From contig SBGU01000021.1 in the NCBI GenBank assembly GCA_006226495.1, positions 1 to 64,000 of the forward strand: DNA of 64,000 nt, given 5' to 3'. Made by a program: the position numbers and the translations under genes. Each line of letters opens with the position of its first letter. Position 1 is the stretch's first letter. The notes below the pieces were generated by a model that worked only from the letters and a program-made list of their open reading frames with translations, made no database searches and was not told the origin of the DNA. Origin of the DNA: Alphaproteobacteria bacterium (GTDB lineage Bacteria; Pseudomonadota; Alphaproteobacteria; Sphingomonadales; Kordiimonadaceae). Shown piece after piece: positions 27,962 to 37,170 of this stretch.

Positions 27962-29200
27962 TCAGGCCTGATCCTGGTCCAGGGCGGCCAGAAACCGGCT
28001 GATGCCGGTATTCGCAATTTGATAGCGCAGCAGCAGCCGCGCGAGCCTGTTCCTGAGCGCTGCCTTGCTTGCATCATCCTGCCGGATCAGATGCCGGATT
28101 GTGGCCCAGTGCCGGTCAAGCATTGGTATCAGGTCCTCCCTGATCAGCCTTTCCGTGGCACCGGCGTCTCCCGTGATCCACACCGGCGGCAGGTCGACAG
28201 CATCCTGCCAGCAGTTCAGAAGGTCCTGTTCCCTTTTGAGCAAGCCGGTCACCGCGCGGGTTTTGGGAAGGGCCGGTTTGCCAATGATCCGGGCCGGCAC
28301 ACCATAACTGACGGCAGTGATGTAACCATGCATGGACGCCCCGAGGTAGCCCCGGCTGCCGACAAGCGTGGCGGCAACATCAACAAGCGTGGTGAGCCTG
28401 GCGAAATTGATATGTTCGGATGCGAGCAGGCCGGAAATCCGGTCTGCTGTTACGTGGTCGTCATGGCAGTGGCCCAGCGCGATGAGAATGGGGGTCATTC
28501 CCAATTTCTGAGAAAGGCTGTCTATTTGCGCGGCCATGGTTTCGATGTCCGCATCCAGCGACCGCGCCTTCACATGGATAGCCAGGTAAGGCTGCTGATC
28601 CGACCGGCCATGGGCCTGCAACAAAGCCCGGAACCGTTGCAAGAGATAATCCCTGGCCCAGAGTTCAGGGAGACTAAAGACAGTATCAGGGATGATGGAG
28701 GTCCTGACATCGTCAGGCTCGTCGAGATTGTCGAGGCTGCTCTGGTCCCTTACCGAGATATAGCTGCTTGCCCTCAGGATATGCTTCATTACATGGGCCG
28801 CCATCTGACTTAGTGGAAACGGCACACCGGGGGCGTTCCAGATCAGCGGTATATTGTGAATGGACGCCAGCGCCGCAGCGCCGATCCACAAGGAGGGGTA
28901 GGCAGACCTGTCCAGTTCTGCGGGATAATAGCCTGGCAGGTTCGCTGAACCCGAATGAACGATGTTGCCACCGCCGATCAGCAGGGCACGGGGAACCATA
29001 TTGTACCTGAGAAGGTCGTTCACGGTCATCGTGGGCCTGGCATCTGCAAAATACACCTTGCGCTGTGTCGGCGATATCAGAAGCAGGTCTTTGTCCGTCA
29101 AGCCCAGTTTAAACGATGCGATCAACGGAAAAAGGAGGTCTCCATAATTGGGCACATCAAATGTCCCCACAATCGCGACAGGGTTTTCCGAAAAATCCAT
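27962..29200 (-). CDS. Polysaccharide pyruvyl transferase-family protein, second copy
   Basis: 412 residues. VAIVGTFDVPNYGDLLFPLIASF, ALLIGGGNIVHSG, PYLAIHVKARSLDADIETMAAQI and VGSRGYLGASMHGYITAVSYGVPARIIG place it in the CsaB/WcaK superfamily. It is the opposite strand's counterpart to the first copy at 17470-18717 and similar in length (412 vs 415). The His in SMHGY is conserved in both. It is convergent with the PhyH pair. Confidence 0.8.
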   Translation of the reverse strand: MDFSENPVAIVGTFDVPNYGDLLFPLIASFKLGLTDKDLLLISPTQRKVYFADARPTMTVNDLLRYNMVPRALLIGGGNIVHSGSANLPGYYPAELDRSAYPSLWIGAAALASIHNIPLIWNAPGVPFPLSQMAAHVMKHILRASSYISVRDQSSLDNLDEPDDVRTSIIPDTVFSLPELWARDYLLQRFRALLQAHGRSDQQPYLAIHVKARSLDADIETMAAQIDSLSQKLGMTPILIALGHCHDDHVTADRISGLLASEHINFARLTTLVDVAATLVGSRGYLGASMHGYITAVSYGVPARIIGKPALPKTRAVTGLLKREQDLLNCWQDAVDLPPVWITGDAGATERLIREDLIPMLDRHWATIRHLIRQDDASKAALRNRLARLLLRYQIANTGISRFLAALDQDQA

Positions 29201-29735
29201 TTAAAGCAACTCTTCCTTTTCAAGGATATTGTGGAGGGCATTGTCCTTGCACCCAGCATGACAGGATCTGCCTTCAGTCCTTTGCCGCCACCCTTTCCGG
29301 GATTGCCCGAAGGTGACGTTAGAGACGAACCTGCGACAGGATATCAACCGCAGCCCCCTGGTCACCTATCGGGCTATTTACACCATTTCTGCTGCTTGTG
29401 TCCCGCACCGTCAAGCCTCCGGAGCCACCTATACGGCAAGGACAGCGCTTACGAAGCTGGTCTTTGGATTCGCGCCGATCAGTGGTCACGGCCCCGGACA
29501 GGGCAGTAACGCAAATTATAGGCTCAGTGCGAGGGTAAACACGCTATTAATTTGCACACCGCCGGAATACTCGGCATCTTGTCTTTCACTAACCACAGGG
29601 CGAGGCTAACTTATCCAGCCTTGGGGGCGTGAACTGTGGCCACATTGGATTTTTTGAGAAGACATCTCTGAGGCGCGACCCCGCCTGGACGGTTTCTTGT
29701 GTTCTTCAGGGGTGTGCGGAAGGAAGCAGGTTTTT
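29201..29735. other. Intergenic region upstream of radical SAM gene
   Basis: About 535 bp between a leftward pyruvyl transferase and a rightward maturase. A 98-codon rightward frame starting with GTG at 29313 ends before the maturase but has no leader-peptide motif, signal peptide or known domain. I looked for a small precursor peptide (NHLP, Nif11 or Gly/Cys-rich core) on both strands and saw none that is convincing. A purine-rich AGGAAGCAGG before the maturase ATG is its ribosome-binding site. Confidence 0.5.
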
Positions 29736-31673
29736 ATGACTTTTGTACCAACCGGGATGCAGCCAATCCCTGCACCCTCCGCGAACGCGACCGACGTCAT
29801 TCTGGTGATGATGCCCTTCGCGCCCGCCAGATTGCCATCCTTGGGGCTTACCATGTTGGCACAGGTACTGCGCGACGCCGGTGTGTCTGCGCGTATCGAC
29901 TATCCGCTGATCGATTTTGTGCGGGCGATGGGCGACCAGGATTTCGACATCATCGTCAACGGCTTTGGTAAACTTTCGCTGGGTGAATGGATTTTCTCCC
30001 GCGTCTTGGACCCGGTCGGGACCGAGGAAGACTATATTGCGCTTTGCGAAGAGAGCATTCGCCCGCAGCAGGTGCCCTTATTGCGCCGTCTGGTGGAAAA
30101 GGCCGTGCCGATCGCAGCCCAACTGGTGGAGGAGACGGCGCAGCGCATTTGCCGATGTGCGCCCCGTATTGTCGGGCTCAGTTCAACTTTCCAGCAGCAG
30201 ATGTCGTCGCTCGCGCTTGCCAAGCGCCTGCGCGAATTGATGCCGGACGTCAAGATTGTGATGGGCGGTGCCAATTGCAGTTCGCCGATGGGCGAGGCCA
30301 TGTTCAAGGCCTTTCCGGTGCTCGATGGCCTGCTCGTCGGACCCGGCGAGATTTCATTTTTACGCCTCGTGAAGGCCATTCTCGGCGGCGAGACGGACAT
30401 ATCCATTCGTGGTCTCTACTGGCGGGACGGCGCGCACACGACACAGCAGGACCCGGGGGTTGCCCCGGAGCCGCCAATGGACGACCTTCCCTTTCCCGAA
30501 TATGATGATTATTTCGACCTCCAGCCACCTGACAAAGAGCATCCACAGTATATCCCGTTTGAAGGCTCGAGAGGCTGCTGGTGGGGACAGAAGCAGCACT
30601 GCGTATTCTGCTCGCTCAATCACTCCATCACCTATCGGGCGAAACACCCCGAACGCCTGTTCAGCGAAATTGTACACCTCAACGACCGCTATCCCGGTGG
30701 GCAGCTTTTTGCGACAGACGACATTCTCGACCACCGGGTGATCGGCACCATCACAGACAAGCTCGCGGCGCTGCCGGTGCGCCCAAAGATATATTTCTGC
30801 GTGAAATCCAATTTCAAGAAAGACCAGCTTCGGGCGCTTGTTGACGCGGGTGTGAATGCTATTTTGCCAGGCGTAGAAAGCCTGGCCGATGAGGTCCTGA
30901 CCCAAATGCGCAAGGGTGTCACCGGCCTGCGCAATCTCCAGCTCCTGAAATGGTCGCAGGAATTCGGCATCAGGGTCAGTTGGTCCATTCTTTACGGATT
31001 TCCGTTCGACAAAGCGGAATATTATGACCGCATGACGGGCTGGATTCCGAGCCTGACCCACTTGCATCCACCCCGCGGCCTGAACGAAGTACGCATTCAG
31101 CGCTATAGTCCGCTTTATATGCAGGCCGACCATTTTGGCGTCACCAACCTGCGGCCACGCAAAACCTACGACCTTATCTACAATGTCGCGCCGGAGCTCA
31201 TGGCCGATCTCGCCTACAATTTTGATTGGGACCCGCCAGAGGACCAGTCCAGCTATATACGTCCGCTGCAAGGCCCCGTTCATGCTTGGATGCATTCCGC
31301 TCGGACGTTGCCGGACCTTCTGCTTTTTGTCGAAACCCGCGACGGCCTGATCATCGGCGATACCCGTAAAGCCGCTGTGCGCGCCATCCACCACCTAAGC
31401 CCGGTCGAAAGTGCCATCTGCCTCGCCTGCGACGGCGTGATGAAACGCCATCAGATCGCCGCTGCCGTCAGGAGCGCCGGTCATGCCATCAGCGATGAAG
31501 CCCTCGATGCTTGCCTTGCACAACTGGTTTCGGACCGGCTCATGGTGGAACATGACGACATCTTCCTGTTCCTGGCCATTCCGCTGGGCGACGGGGCGCC
31601 GCGTGCAAGCGATATCGCCCGGCAGATGCTTGCCGAAGCTGAAAAGCGTGCGCCGGCGAAGGAAATCGCCTAG
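29736..31673 (+). CDS. RiPP-type B12/radical SAM maturase (rSAM protein 1 family)
   Basis: 645 residues from the ATG at 29736. The N-terminal ~220 residues form a cobalamin-binding-like Rossmann domain (DVILVMMPFAPARLPSLGLTMLA; VKIVMGGANCSSPMGEAM). The radical SAM cluster motif is GSRGCWWGQKQHCVFCSLN: C281, C289, C292, a Cx7CxxC spacing diagnostic of RiPP maturation radical SAM proteins (TIGR03975-like) instead of the standard CxxxCxxC. It probably performs C-methylation or another radical modification on a peptide. No precursor is evident nearby, so it may act on a remote or unusual substrate, or on the glycan product of this region. Confidence 0.82.
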   Translation: MTFVPTGMQPIPAPSANATDVILVMMPFAPARLPSLGLTMLAQVLRDAGVSARIDYPLIDFVRAMGDQDFDIIVNGFGKLSLGEWIFSRVLDPVGTEEDYIALCEESIRPQQVPLLRRLVEKAVPIAAQLVEETAQRICRCAPRIVGLSSTFQQQMSSLALAKRLRELMPDVKIVMGGANCSSPMGEAMFKAFPVLDGLLVGPGEISFLRLVKAILGGETDISIRGLYWRDGAHTTQQDPGVAPEPPMDDLPFPEYDDYFDLQPPDKEHPQYIPFEGSRGCWWGQKQHCVFCSLNHSITYRAKHPERLFSEIVHLNDRYPGGQLFATDDILDHRVIGTITDKLAALPVRPKIYFCVKSNFKKDQLRALVDAGVNAILPGVESLADEVLTQMRKGVTGLRNLQLLKWSQEFGIRVSWSILYGFPFDKAEYYDRMTGWIPSLTHLHPPRGLNEVRIQRYSPLYMQADHFGVTNLRPRKTYDLIYNVAPELMADLAYNFDWDPPEDQSSYIRPLQGPVHAWMHSARTLPDLLLFVETRDGLIIGDTRKAAVRAIHHLSPVESAICLACDGVMKRHQIAAAVRSAGHAISDEALDACLAQLVSDRLMVEHDDIFLFLAIPLGDGAPRASDIARQMLAEAEKRAPAKEIA

Positions 31674-32097
31674 GTACGGAAGGGAACAGTTGCTTTTGCA
31701 CGGCCCATATCAGGCCATATTTGCAAAACCTCCTGTTTTCTTCCGATCCCGGGGGCAGCGGCTGAGCCGGTCCGCCAGGGGAACTGTCCGCACAAACCGC
31801 GCAGGCAGGAAGACACGGGCATCATCCGTTGTGGAACGCGATTGACACTTTCCCGGAATTGCGCACGCGGGCGAACGAGGTTTCCAAGTTGTAGGCTGAC
31901 ACCTTAAGAGAGATTATCCATATAGCCTTTCGCCGCACCAACAAGCATGAAAGGATTGGACTCCCAATCGGTGTAAGATCACACCGGGGAGCACGCCAGG
32001 GCCATTCTGAACCAGCGTTTTGCCCATAGATTTCGCTGGCTGGATTGAAAAAGCTGCAGGGAAATCCGGGAAGTGCAGCCAACCTTGCCAGGAACGG
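31674..32097. other. Intergenic region without recognisable gene
   Basis: 424 bp between the convergent maturase and TetR genes. It holds small stem-loops (GATTGG/CCAATC and GGTGT/ACACC near 31953-31985) that briefly resemble tRNA arms, but there is no acceptor stem or T-loop consensus. Short frames on both strands have no supporting features. Confidence 0.45.
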
Positions 32098-33375
32098 TTA
32101 CTGATCGGCCTGATGCGCGGTCAGCCCGTAAAAGGCAATGTCCGAAATGAAGTCGGCGAGGTCGCGGCAAGGTACGTTCGCTGGTGCCAGACGCGGTAGC
32201 CCCAGGAAATATCCGGCCACAATCTCAGGCGTATATTCCGTCAGGCCGGACCGTACATATTCACCGGCGATGCCGTCCTGCAAGTTCTGGAGGCCAAGCT
32301 GACCCAGGGCTTTGGCCCGGCGGCTGAACTCGACCCGTTTTTTGCCATTCAGTTTGCTGAGGCCCGGCTGCAAGGCCAGCGGTGGCGTGGCACTGAGCTG
32401 TGCCTGGGCATTCAGGTGCGTGACGATGAATGCACGATCAAGGGGGGTGTCGCCCGTCCGGTTTCCCGTGGCCATGATAAGGTCGTAGATATCAAAAGCA
32501 CGGTCATAGCAGCGTTCGATCAGGTCCGACTTGTCCTTGAAATGGTGATAGATAGCGCCCTTCGTGGCGCCGATTTTGTCGCTGACATCATCGAGCTTCA
32601 CACCGTCCAGTCCCTTCAGGTTGAACAGGCGGGAGGCTGCCGCAATGACCTGCGTCACCTTGAGCTCCGCCGTTTGCGACCTGTCGAAAGCGTTGAAGGG
32701 CTGGCTTATCAGGCTGTCATAGTCCAGCGTGCAGGGGCGCGGATCTTTCTGCGGCGCAACGAGACCGTTGAGGAGAATGTCGATAACGGCTTCCACATAG
32801 CGAGCACGGCTGCGCCTGCCGTCCTGGCGATTGAGCCAGGGCAATGAAACCAGCGCCCACGACAGGATATTGAGGACGAGCCGGGCGGCCAGGGGGCCGT
32901 CAACTGCGCGGAACACCCCTTCCGTCAGGCCGGCTTCAAGCAGCCGTCCCAGGGCGGCGGCATTTGCGTCTGCCGCATCAAGAACCTGCCGCCTCAGTTC
33001 TTCCGGCAGGATGTCGATATCATTGAGTGCAGCGACCGGGGCGTCGCCTTCCATCAGGGTGCGCTTGATGAATTGGGCCAGTTTTTCGTCCGCTGCCATA
33101 TCCAGCTTTTCGGCCCAGGCAATGTTTGCGGCAATACGTGCACAGGTATTCTGATAGGCCTGAAACGCGAGGTCGCTACCGTCCCGGCAATAATAGTAGA
33201 GCGAACTCCGCGACAAACCGAGTTTTCTGCACAGTCCCGTCAGATTGATGGAGCCAGCCCCTTCGGTATTGATCTGGAGGGTGACCGCGTCAAGAAGCGC
33301 AGCCCGCTGCCTGGGGCCCCGGACCGGGGGCCGCCCCCTGCGTGCTTTGGTGTCAGTCGTCTTGGTCATCTGCAT
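32098..33375 (-). CDS. TetR-family regulator with two TetR units
   Basis: 425 residues, twice the usual TetR length, with two DNA-binding domains. Unit 1: INLTGLCRKLGLSRSSLYYYCRDGSDL near residue 45. Unit 2: VKLDDVSDKIGATKGAIYHHFKDKSDLI near residue 265. Each is followed by its own ligand-binding-type helical region. It is divergent from a TonB receptor gene, and the 160-bp gap carries a direct repeat that could be its operator. It probably represses the receptor and hydrolase genes and itself until an inducer binds. Confidence 0.88.
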   Translation of the reverse strand: MQMTKTTDTKARRGRPPVRGPRQRAALLDAVTLQINTEGAGSINLTGLCRKLGLSRSSLYYYCRDGSDLAFQAYQNTCARIAANIAWAEKLDMAADEKLAQFIKRTLMEGDAPVAALNDIDILPEELRRQVLDAADANAAALGRLLEAGLTEGVFRAVDGPLAARLVLNILSWALVSLPWLNRQDGRRSRARYVEAVIDILLNGLVAPQKDPRPCTLDYDSLISQPFNAFDRSQTAELKVTQVIAAASRLFNLKGLDGVKLDDVSDKIGATKGAIYHHFKDKSDLIERCYDRAFDIYDLIMATGNRTGDTPLDRAFIVTHLNAQAQLSATPPLALQPGLSKLNGKKRVEFSRRAKALGQLGLQNLQDGIAGEYVRSGLTEYTPEIVAGYFLGLPRLAPANVPCRDLADFISDIAFYGLTAHQADQ

Positions 33376-33425
33376 AGCGCCTTTATCTGCACCTATCTGA
33401 TTTTTGGGGCGCCCGCAACATTCCG

Positions 33426-33499
33426 CATACCTGAATGTCGAAAAATTTTGACTCTTTTAAATACGGATATATATCTATTCATACCTGAACGTCGAATAA
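33426..33499. promoter_or_regulatory. Direct repeat, candidate TetR operator
   Basis: A 20-base element CATACCTGAATGTCGAAAAA at 33426-33445 recurs as CATACCTGAACGTCGAATAA at 33480-33499, 54 bp apart, 18 of 20 bases identical. The second copy sits inside an inverted TTCA/TGAA arrangement. Both lie between the divergent double-TetR and TonB receptor genes, and a tandem pair of sites would suit a regulator with two DNA-binding units. The AT-rich segment between them (33446-33479) probably holds a promoter. Confidence 0.55.
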
Positions 33500-33539
33500 A
33501 TGCGTTTGGGATGGGAAGGGAAGCCCTGGGGAGAAAACC

Positions 33540-35771
33540 ATGTTGATGAAATCAGGCCTGATAGGTCGCGCATTATTCTTTTGTGGCGCCGGTGCGGCGG
33601 TTGGCCATTGGCCGGTGCAGGCAGCGGACACGTCCGACGCGTCGGATACCGTTCTCGAGGAAATTGTTGTTACCGCCAACAAGCGGTCACAAAGCATCCT
33701 TGATGTCGGTGCAACAGTGAATGCCGTGTCCGCGAGCGACATACGGGAGCGGCGGATCGAGCAGATCACCGACCTTGTCGGCCAGCTCGCCAATGTCGAT
33801 GTCAAAGACAACAGCCCCGGCATTCTGCCGGTCGTGACCATCCGGGGCGTGGGGTTGAACGATTTCAGCGCAACCAACAACCCGTCGGCCGGGGTTTATG
33901 TCGATGAAGTCTATCTGAGCTCGCTGGCCCTCCTGAATACCGACTTTTTTGACCTCGAGCGGCTGGAGGTCCTCAGGGGACCGCAAGGTACGCTCTATGG
34001 CCGCAACTCGACAGCCGGCGCCATCAACGTCATTTCCGCCAGACCCAATACCGATGCCTTTTCAGGCCATGTGGCGGCGGGCTATGGCAACTATGACACC
34101 CTGGATATCGAGGCCGTCGCGAACGTGCCGCTGTCGGACGAATTCGCCGTCCGGCTCAGCGCCAAGATGATCGACCAGGGCAAGGGCTTTTTCTACGACA
34201 CCTCTGACCAGACCGATGTTGGAGAAAGGGACACGACCCTGGGCCGGTTTCAGGCCCTGTGGAAACCATCAGCGGACTTTCAGGCGCTTCTGAAGATCGA
34301 AGGTCAGCGGACACGCTCGGAAGTCGGCGCCGGAGAATTCTTCGGCGCGCTGCCGAACGGCAATGCCACGTGTCCCGGCTCCAGCCAGTGCACCGATTTT
34401 CTCGGCTATTCGGACCCGGACATGGACCCCTATATTGGTGATTGGTCGGTCGATCCGACCTATGACCTGAACCAATTCGCGGCCACCCTGCGCCTTGAGG
34501 CGACGCTCGGCACCGTGACCCTGACCTCCATTTCCGGCTTCATCGATTTCGACCGGCAATGGGGCGCAGACACCGACGGCGGCCCCTACCGCCAGACCGA
34601 TTTCGTCGAAACAGACGATATCCAGCAATTTTCCCAGGAACTGCGGCTCGCGGGGGAAACAGGCCGGGCCTCCTGGATTGCCGGCATGTTCTATTCGGTC
34701 GATGACGTCACCGGCCGCTATGACGGCAATCTGCAGGACCTGTTCAACACAACCTACCTGACCCTGTGGGACCAGACCTCCAGGTCTGCCGCCGGCTTCG
34801 GCAATGTCGACTATCATCTGGCCGACAATCTGACCCTCATCGCCGGCCTGCGCTATACATGGGAGAAACGCAGCAACACGGGCGAAAATATCGACATGGT
34901 CAGCCTCGCGCCAGGCAGCAGCCTGTCGCTCGTGCCATACGGCGCCGGCCCGGTTACCCTCGCCGCGGTGGACATGACCATCGACGACAAGAACTGGTCT
35001 TGGAAGCTCGGGCTCAACTGGACCCCGCAGGACAACACGCTCGTCTATGCAAGCGTTTCCAAAGGCACCAAAAGTGGCGGCTTTTTCTCTGGTGTCGCGA
35101 CCAATTCCGGGCAGTTGCAGCCCTATAGCCCTGAAAAGCTGATCGCCTATGAACTGGGCGCCAAATATCGGCAGCGCGCCTTCGATGTCAGCGCTTCCCT
35201 GTTCTATTATAATTATCAGGATGTGCAGACCTTCATCCGGGACGAATCCGGTGGTTTGCCGATCCAGCGGCTCGGCAATGTCGACACGGCCACCATCTAC
35301 GGGGCTGATCTGACAGCATCCTGGCGTCCTGCGGGGCTTGAAGGCCTTACGCTTTCGGCGGCGCTAGGGCTGCTGGATACCAAACTGGGCGAGTTCACGT
35401 CGTCAGACGGTCTGGTACCGGAGGGCAACGAGCTTCCCAACGCACCCGATGCATCGGGCACATTGGGCATCGAATATGCCCGTGACTTGGCGGCGGACTG
35501 GATCCTGCAGATCCAGGGCGAAGGGCGTTATTCGGGGGCGATGTTCAAGGACTCTCTCAACGATCCGCTGATTGCCAGCGACGCCTACTGGGTTTTCAAC
35601 GGTCGTCTGGTGCTTTCAAACACCCGGGGCTGGGCTGTGTCCCTGTGGGGGCGCAACCTCACCGACAAACGCTATGTCACCCAGGGCGTCAATAACCTTG
35701 CGCTTGGGTACGGCTACCGCGTCTATGGCGCGCCGCGCACTTACGGCATTTCGATCTCGAGGGAATTTTAA
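33540..35771 (+). CDS. TonB-dependent receptor
   Basis: 743 residues. Signal peptide (FFCGAGAAVGHWPVQA-A), TonB-box-like EEIVVTANKRSQSILDVGATV, plug domain with PVVTIRGVGLNDFSATNNPS and the family-typical LEVLRGPQGTLYGRNSTAGAINVIS, and a beta-barrel ending with YGISISREF (terminal Phe). It lacks an STN domain, so it does not signal through a FecR. This is the alphaproteobacterial IroN/FyuA-like group with broad substrates. It is next to a serine hydrolase gene separated by two bases, so imported ligand is probably an ester or amide cleaved by that enzyme. Confidence 0.92.
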   Translation: MLMKSGLIGRALFFCGAGAAVGHWPVQAADTSDASDTVLEEIVVTANKRSQSILDVGATVNAVSASDIRERRIEQITDLVGQLANVDVKDNSPGILPVVTIRGVGLNDFSATNNPSAGVYVDEVYLSSLALLNTDFFDLERLEVLRGPQGTLYGRNSTAGAINVISARPNTDAFSGHVAAGYGNYDTLDIEAVANVPLSDEFAVRLSAKMIDQGKGFFYDTSDQTDVGERDTTLGRFQALWKPSADFQALLKIEGQRTRSEVGAGEFFGALPNGNATCPGSSQCTDFLGYSDPDMDPYIGDWSVDPTYDLNQFAATLRLEATLGTVTLTSISGFIDFDRQWGADTDGGPYRQTDFVETDDIQQFSQELRLAGETGRASWIAGMFYSVDDVTGRYDGNLQDLFNTTYLTLWDQTSRSAAGFGNVDYHLADNLTLIAGLRYTWEKRSNTGENIDMVSLAPGSSLSLVPYGAGPVTLAAVDMTIDDKNWSWKLGLNWTPQDNTLVYASVSKGTKSGGFFSGVATNSGQLQPYSPEKLIAYELGAKYRQRAFDVSASLFYYNYQDVQTFIRDESGGLPIQRLGNVDTATIYGADLTASWRPAGLEGLTLSAALGLLDTKLGEFTSSDGLVPEGNELPNAPDASGTLGIEYARDLAADWILQIQGEGRYSGAMFKDSLNDPLIASDAYWVFNGRLVLSNTRGWAVSLWGRNLTDKRYVTQGVNNLALGYGYRVYGAPRTYGISISREF

Positions 35772-35773
35772 AT

Positions 35774-36925
35774 ATGACAGCGACTTTCTCACTCGAAGGC
35801 CACTGCGATCCCCGCTTTGAAGCGGTACGCGACGCTTTCAGGGCCAATTTCGAAAATCATGGTGAAGTGGGGGCTGGTGTCGCGGTCGTTCACAATGGAT
35901 CGCTTGTCGTCGACCTTTGGGGCGGGCATGCAGATGCCGGCAGACGCCGGCCCTGGGCACAGGATACGGTTACAAACGTCTGGTCCACGACCAAAGGCGT
36001 AGCGGCGATCTGCTTTGCCATTGTGGTTGAGCGCGGCCTCGTGTCCTATGACGACCGGGTCGCGAAATTCTGGCCGGAATTTGCGGCAAACGGCAAGGGC
36101 GATGTTACAGTCGCCCAACTGCTATCCCACCAGTCAGGCCTGTGCGGGTTCCGCGAGCCCATCACCCTGCAGGACATCGCCGACCAGGAAAAAGCCGAAC
36201 GCATGCTGGCCGCGCAGGCACCCTTCTGGGCGCCCGGCACACACTGCGGGTATCACGCGGTCACCTACGGCCCGCTGGTCAATGCGCTTTTCCGGCGTAT
36301 CGAAGGCCGAACCCTGGCGCGTTTTCTGGACGAGGAGCTGGCTGGTCCCTGTGGACTGGAAATATCGATCGGCCTTCCCGAAAGCGAAGCGCACCGCGCG
36401 AGCGAACTGATCGCTCCGCCAAACCTGTCTTCCCCCGATGCGAACCCCATTCCTTCCTCCGAGCAACAGGCGGCGCTGGCCAACCCTGTTCTCAACCCCC
36501 TGGATGCCAACACGGCAGCCTGGCGGTGGATGCAGGTTCCCTCCGTCAATGGTTTCGCGACGGCAAGGGCTCTCGCCCGCCTCTATGGCATGATGGCCGG
36601 TGACGGTTCGCTTGACAGCAAACACCTGCTGTCGACGCAAACCATCAAGCAGGCGTCCGGGGTTCGTATTGCGGGGGAAGACCTCGTTCTGGGGCTGCAA
36701 GCAAGATGGGCCGCCGGGTTCCTGGCCAACACCCATAATGTCTATGGCGACAACGATGCGGCGTTCGGCCATTCCGGCTGGGGCGGCTCTCTCGCCTATG
36801 CCGACCCTGACCGCAAGCTTGGCGTGGCCTATGTAATGAATGCCATGGGCCAGAATCTGGTAGGTGATCCGCGCGGCCTGGCCCTGATTGCCGCAACGAT
36901 CGAAAGCATAGGCCGGTCCTGCTGA
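35774..36925 (+). CDS. Class C beta-lactamase-family serine hydrolase (esterase VIII-like)
   Basis: 383 residues. Nucleophile motif S-x-x-K is WSTTKG (STTK), the second motif is YHAVTYG (Tyr general base), and the third is HSGWGG (equivalent of KTG/HxG). No signal peptide, so it is cytoplasmic. This set is that of family VIII carboxylesterases and EstB-like hydrolases more than true cephalosporinases. It follows the TonB receptor in the same operon. Confidence 0.88.
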   Translation: MTATFSLEGHCDPRFEAVRDAFRANFENHGEVGAGVAVVHNGSLVVDLWGGHADAGRRRPWAQDTVTNVWSTTKGVAAICFAIVVERGLVSYDDRVAKFWPEFAANGKGDVTVAQLLSHQSGLCGFREPITLQDIADQEKAERMLAAQAPFWAPGTHCGYHAVTYGPLVNALFRRIEGRTLARFLDEELAGPCGLEISIGLPESEAHRASELIAPPNLSSPDANPIPSSEQQAALANPVLNPLDANTAAWRWMQVPSVNGFATARALARLYGMMAGDGSLDSKHLLSTQTIKQASGVRIAGEDLVLGLQARWAAGFLANTHNVYGDNDAAFGHSGWGGSLAYADPDRKLGVAYVMNAMGQNLVGDPRGLALIAATIESIGRSC

Positions 36926-36980
36926 AGTTCTGATCGGGTCGATCAATGAAGCTTTTGCCAGAAATCTCTCCTTCCCAGTG

Positions 36981-37162
36981 GACACATTTAGTGCGACAGG
37001 GTCACCAGCCTATAAATGCCACGTATAGTACGCACCAATCCGGCAACAAAGTTGCGGGATCATCGCACAAGCCAAATTGCGACAAGGCTTTCTTGTCGCA
37101 ATTTATGTGGCGCGTTGTTGCACTTTATGCGTCGCCAGTTGCACTTTATGTGTCACACGACA
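36981..37162. repeat. Right-end-type Tn7-like TnsB-site cluster
   Basis: Copies of a ~17-19-base motif with core GCACTTTATG: GTCGCAATTTATGTGGC (37095-37111), GTTGCACTTTATGCGTC (37117-37133) and GTTGCACTTTATGTGTCAC (37138-37156), spaced about 21-22 bp. A degenerate opposite copy GACACATTTAGTGCGAC is at 36981-36997. The last copy runs into ACGACA, giving a terminus ending ACA at 37162. Dense spacing and an ACA terminus are how Tn7 right ends look. No transposase gene lies to its left, so this is probably a remnant or a mini-element. A 13-bp perfect hairpin at 37074-37104 overlaps the first site. Confidence 0.6.
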
Positions 37163-37170
37163 ACACGACA

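Noticed and set aside
31953-31985. Stem-loops resembling tRNA arms
   Set aside because: The anticodon-like stem does not pair correctly, and there is no T-loop or acceptor stem.
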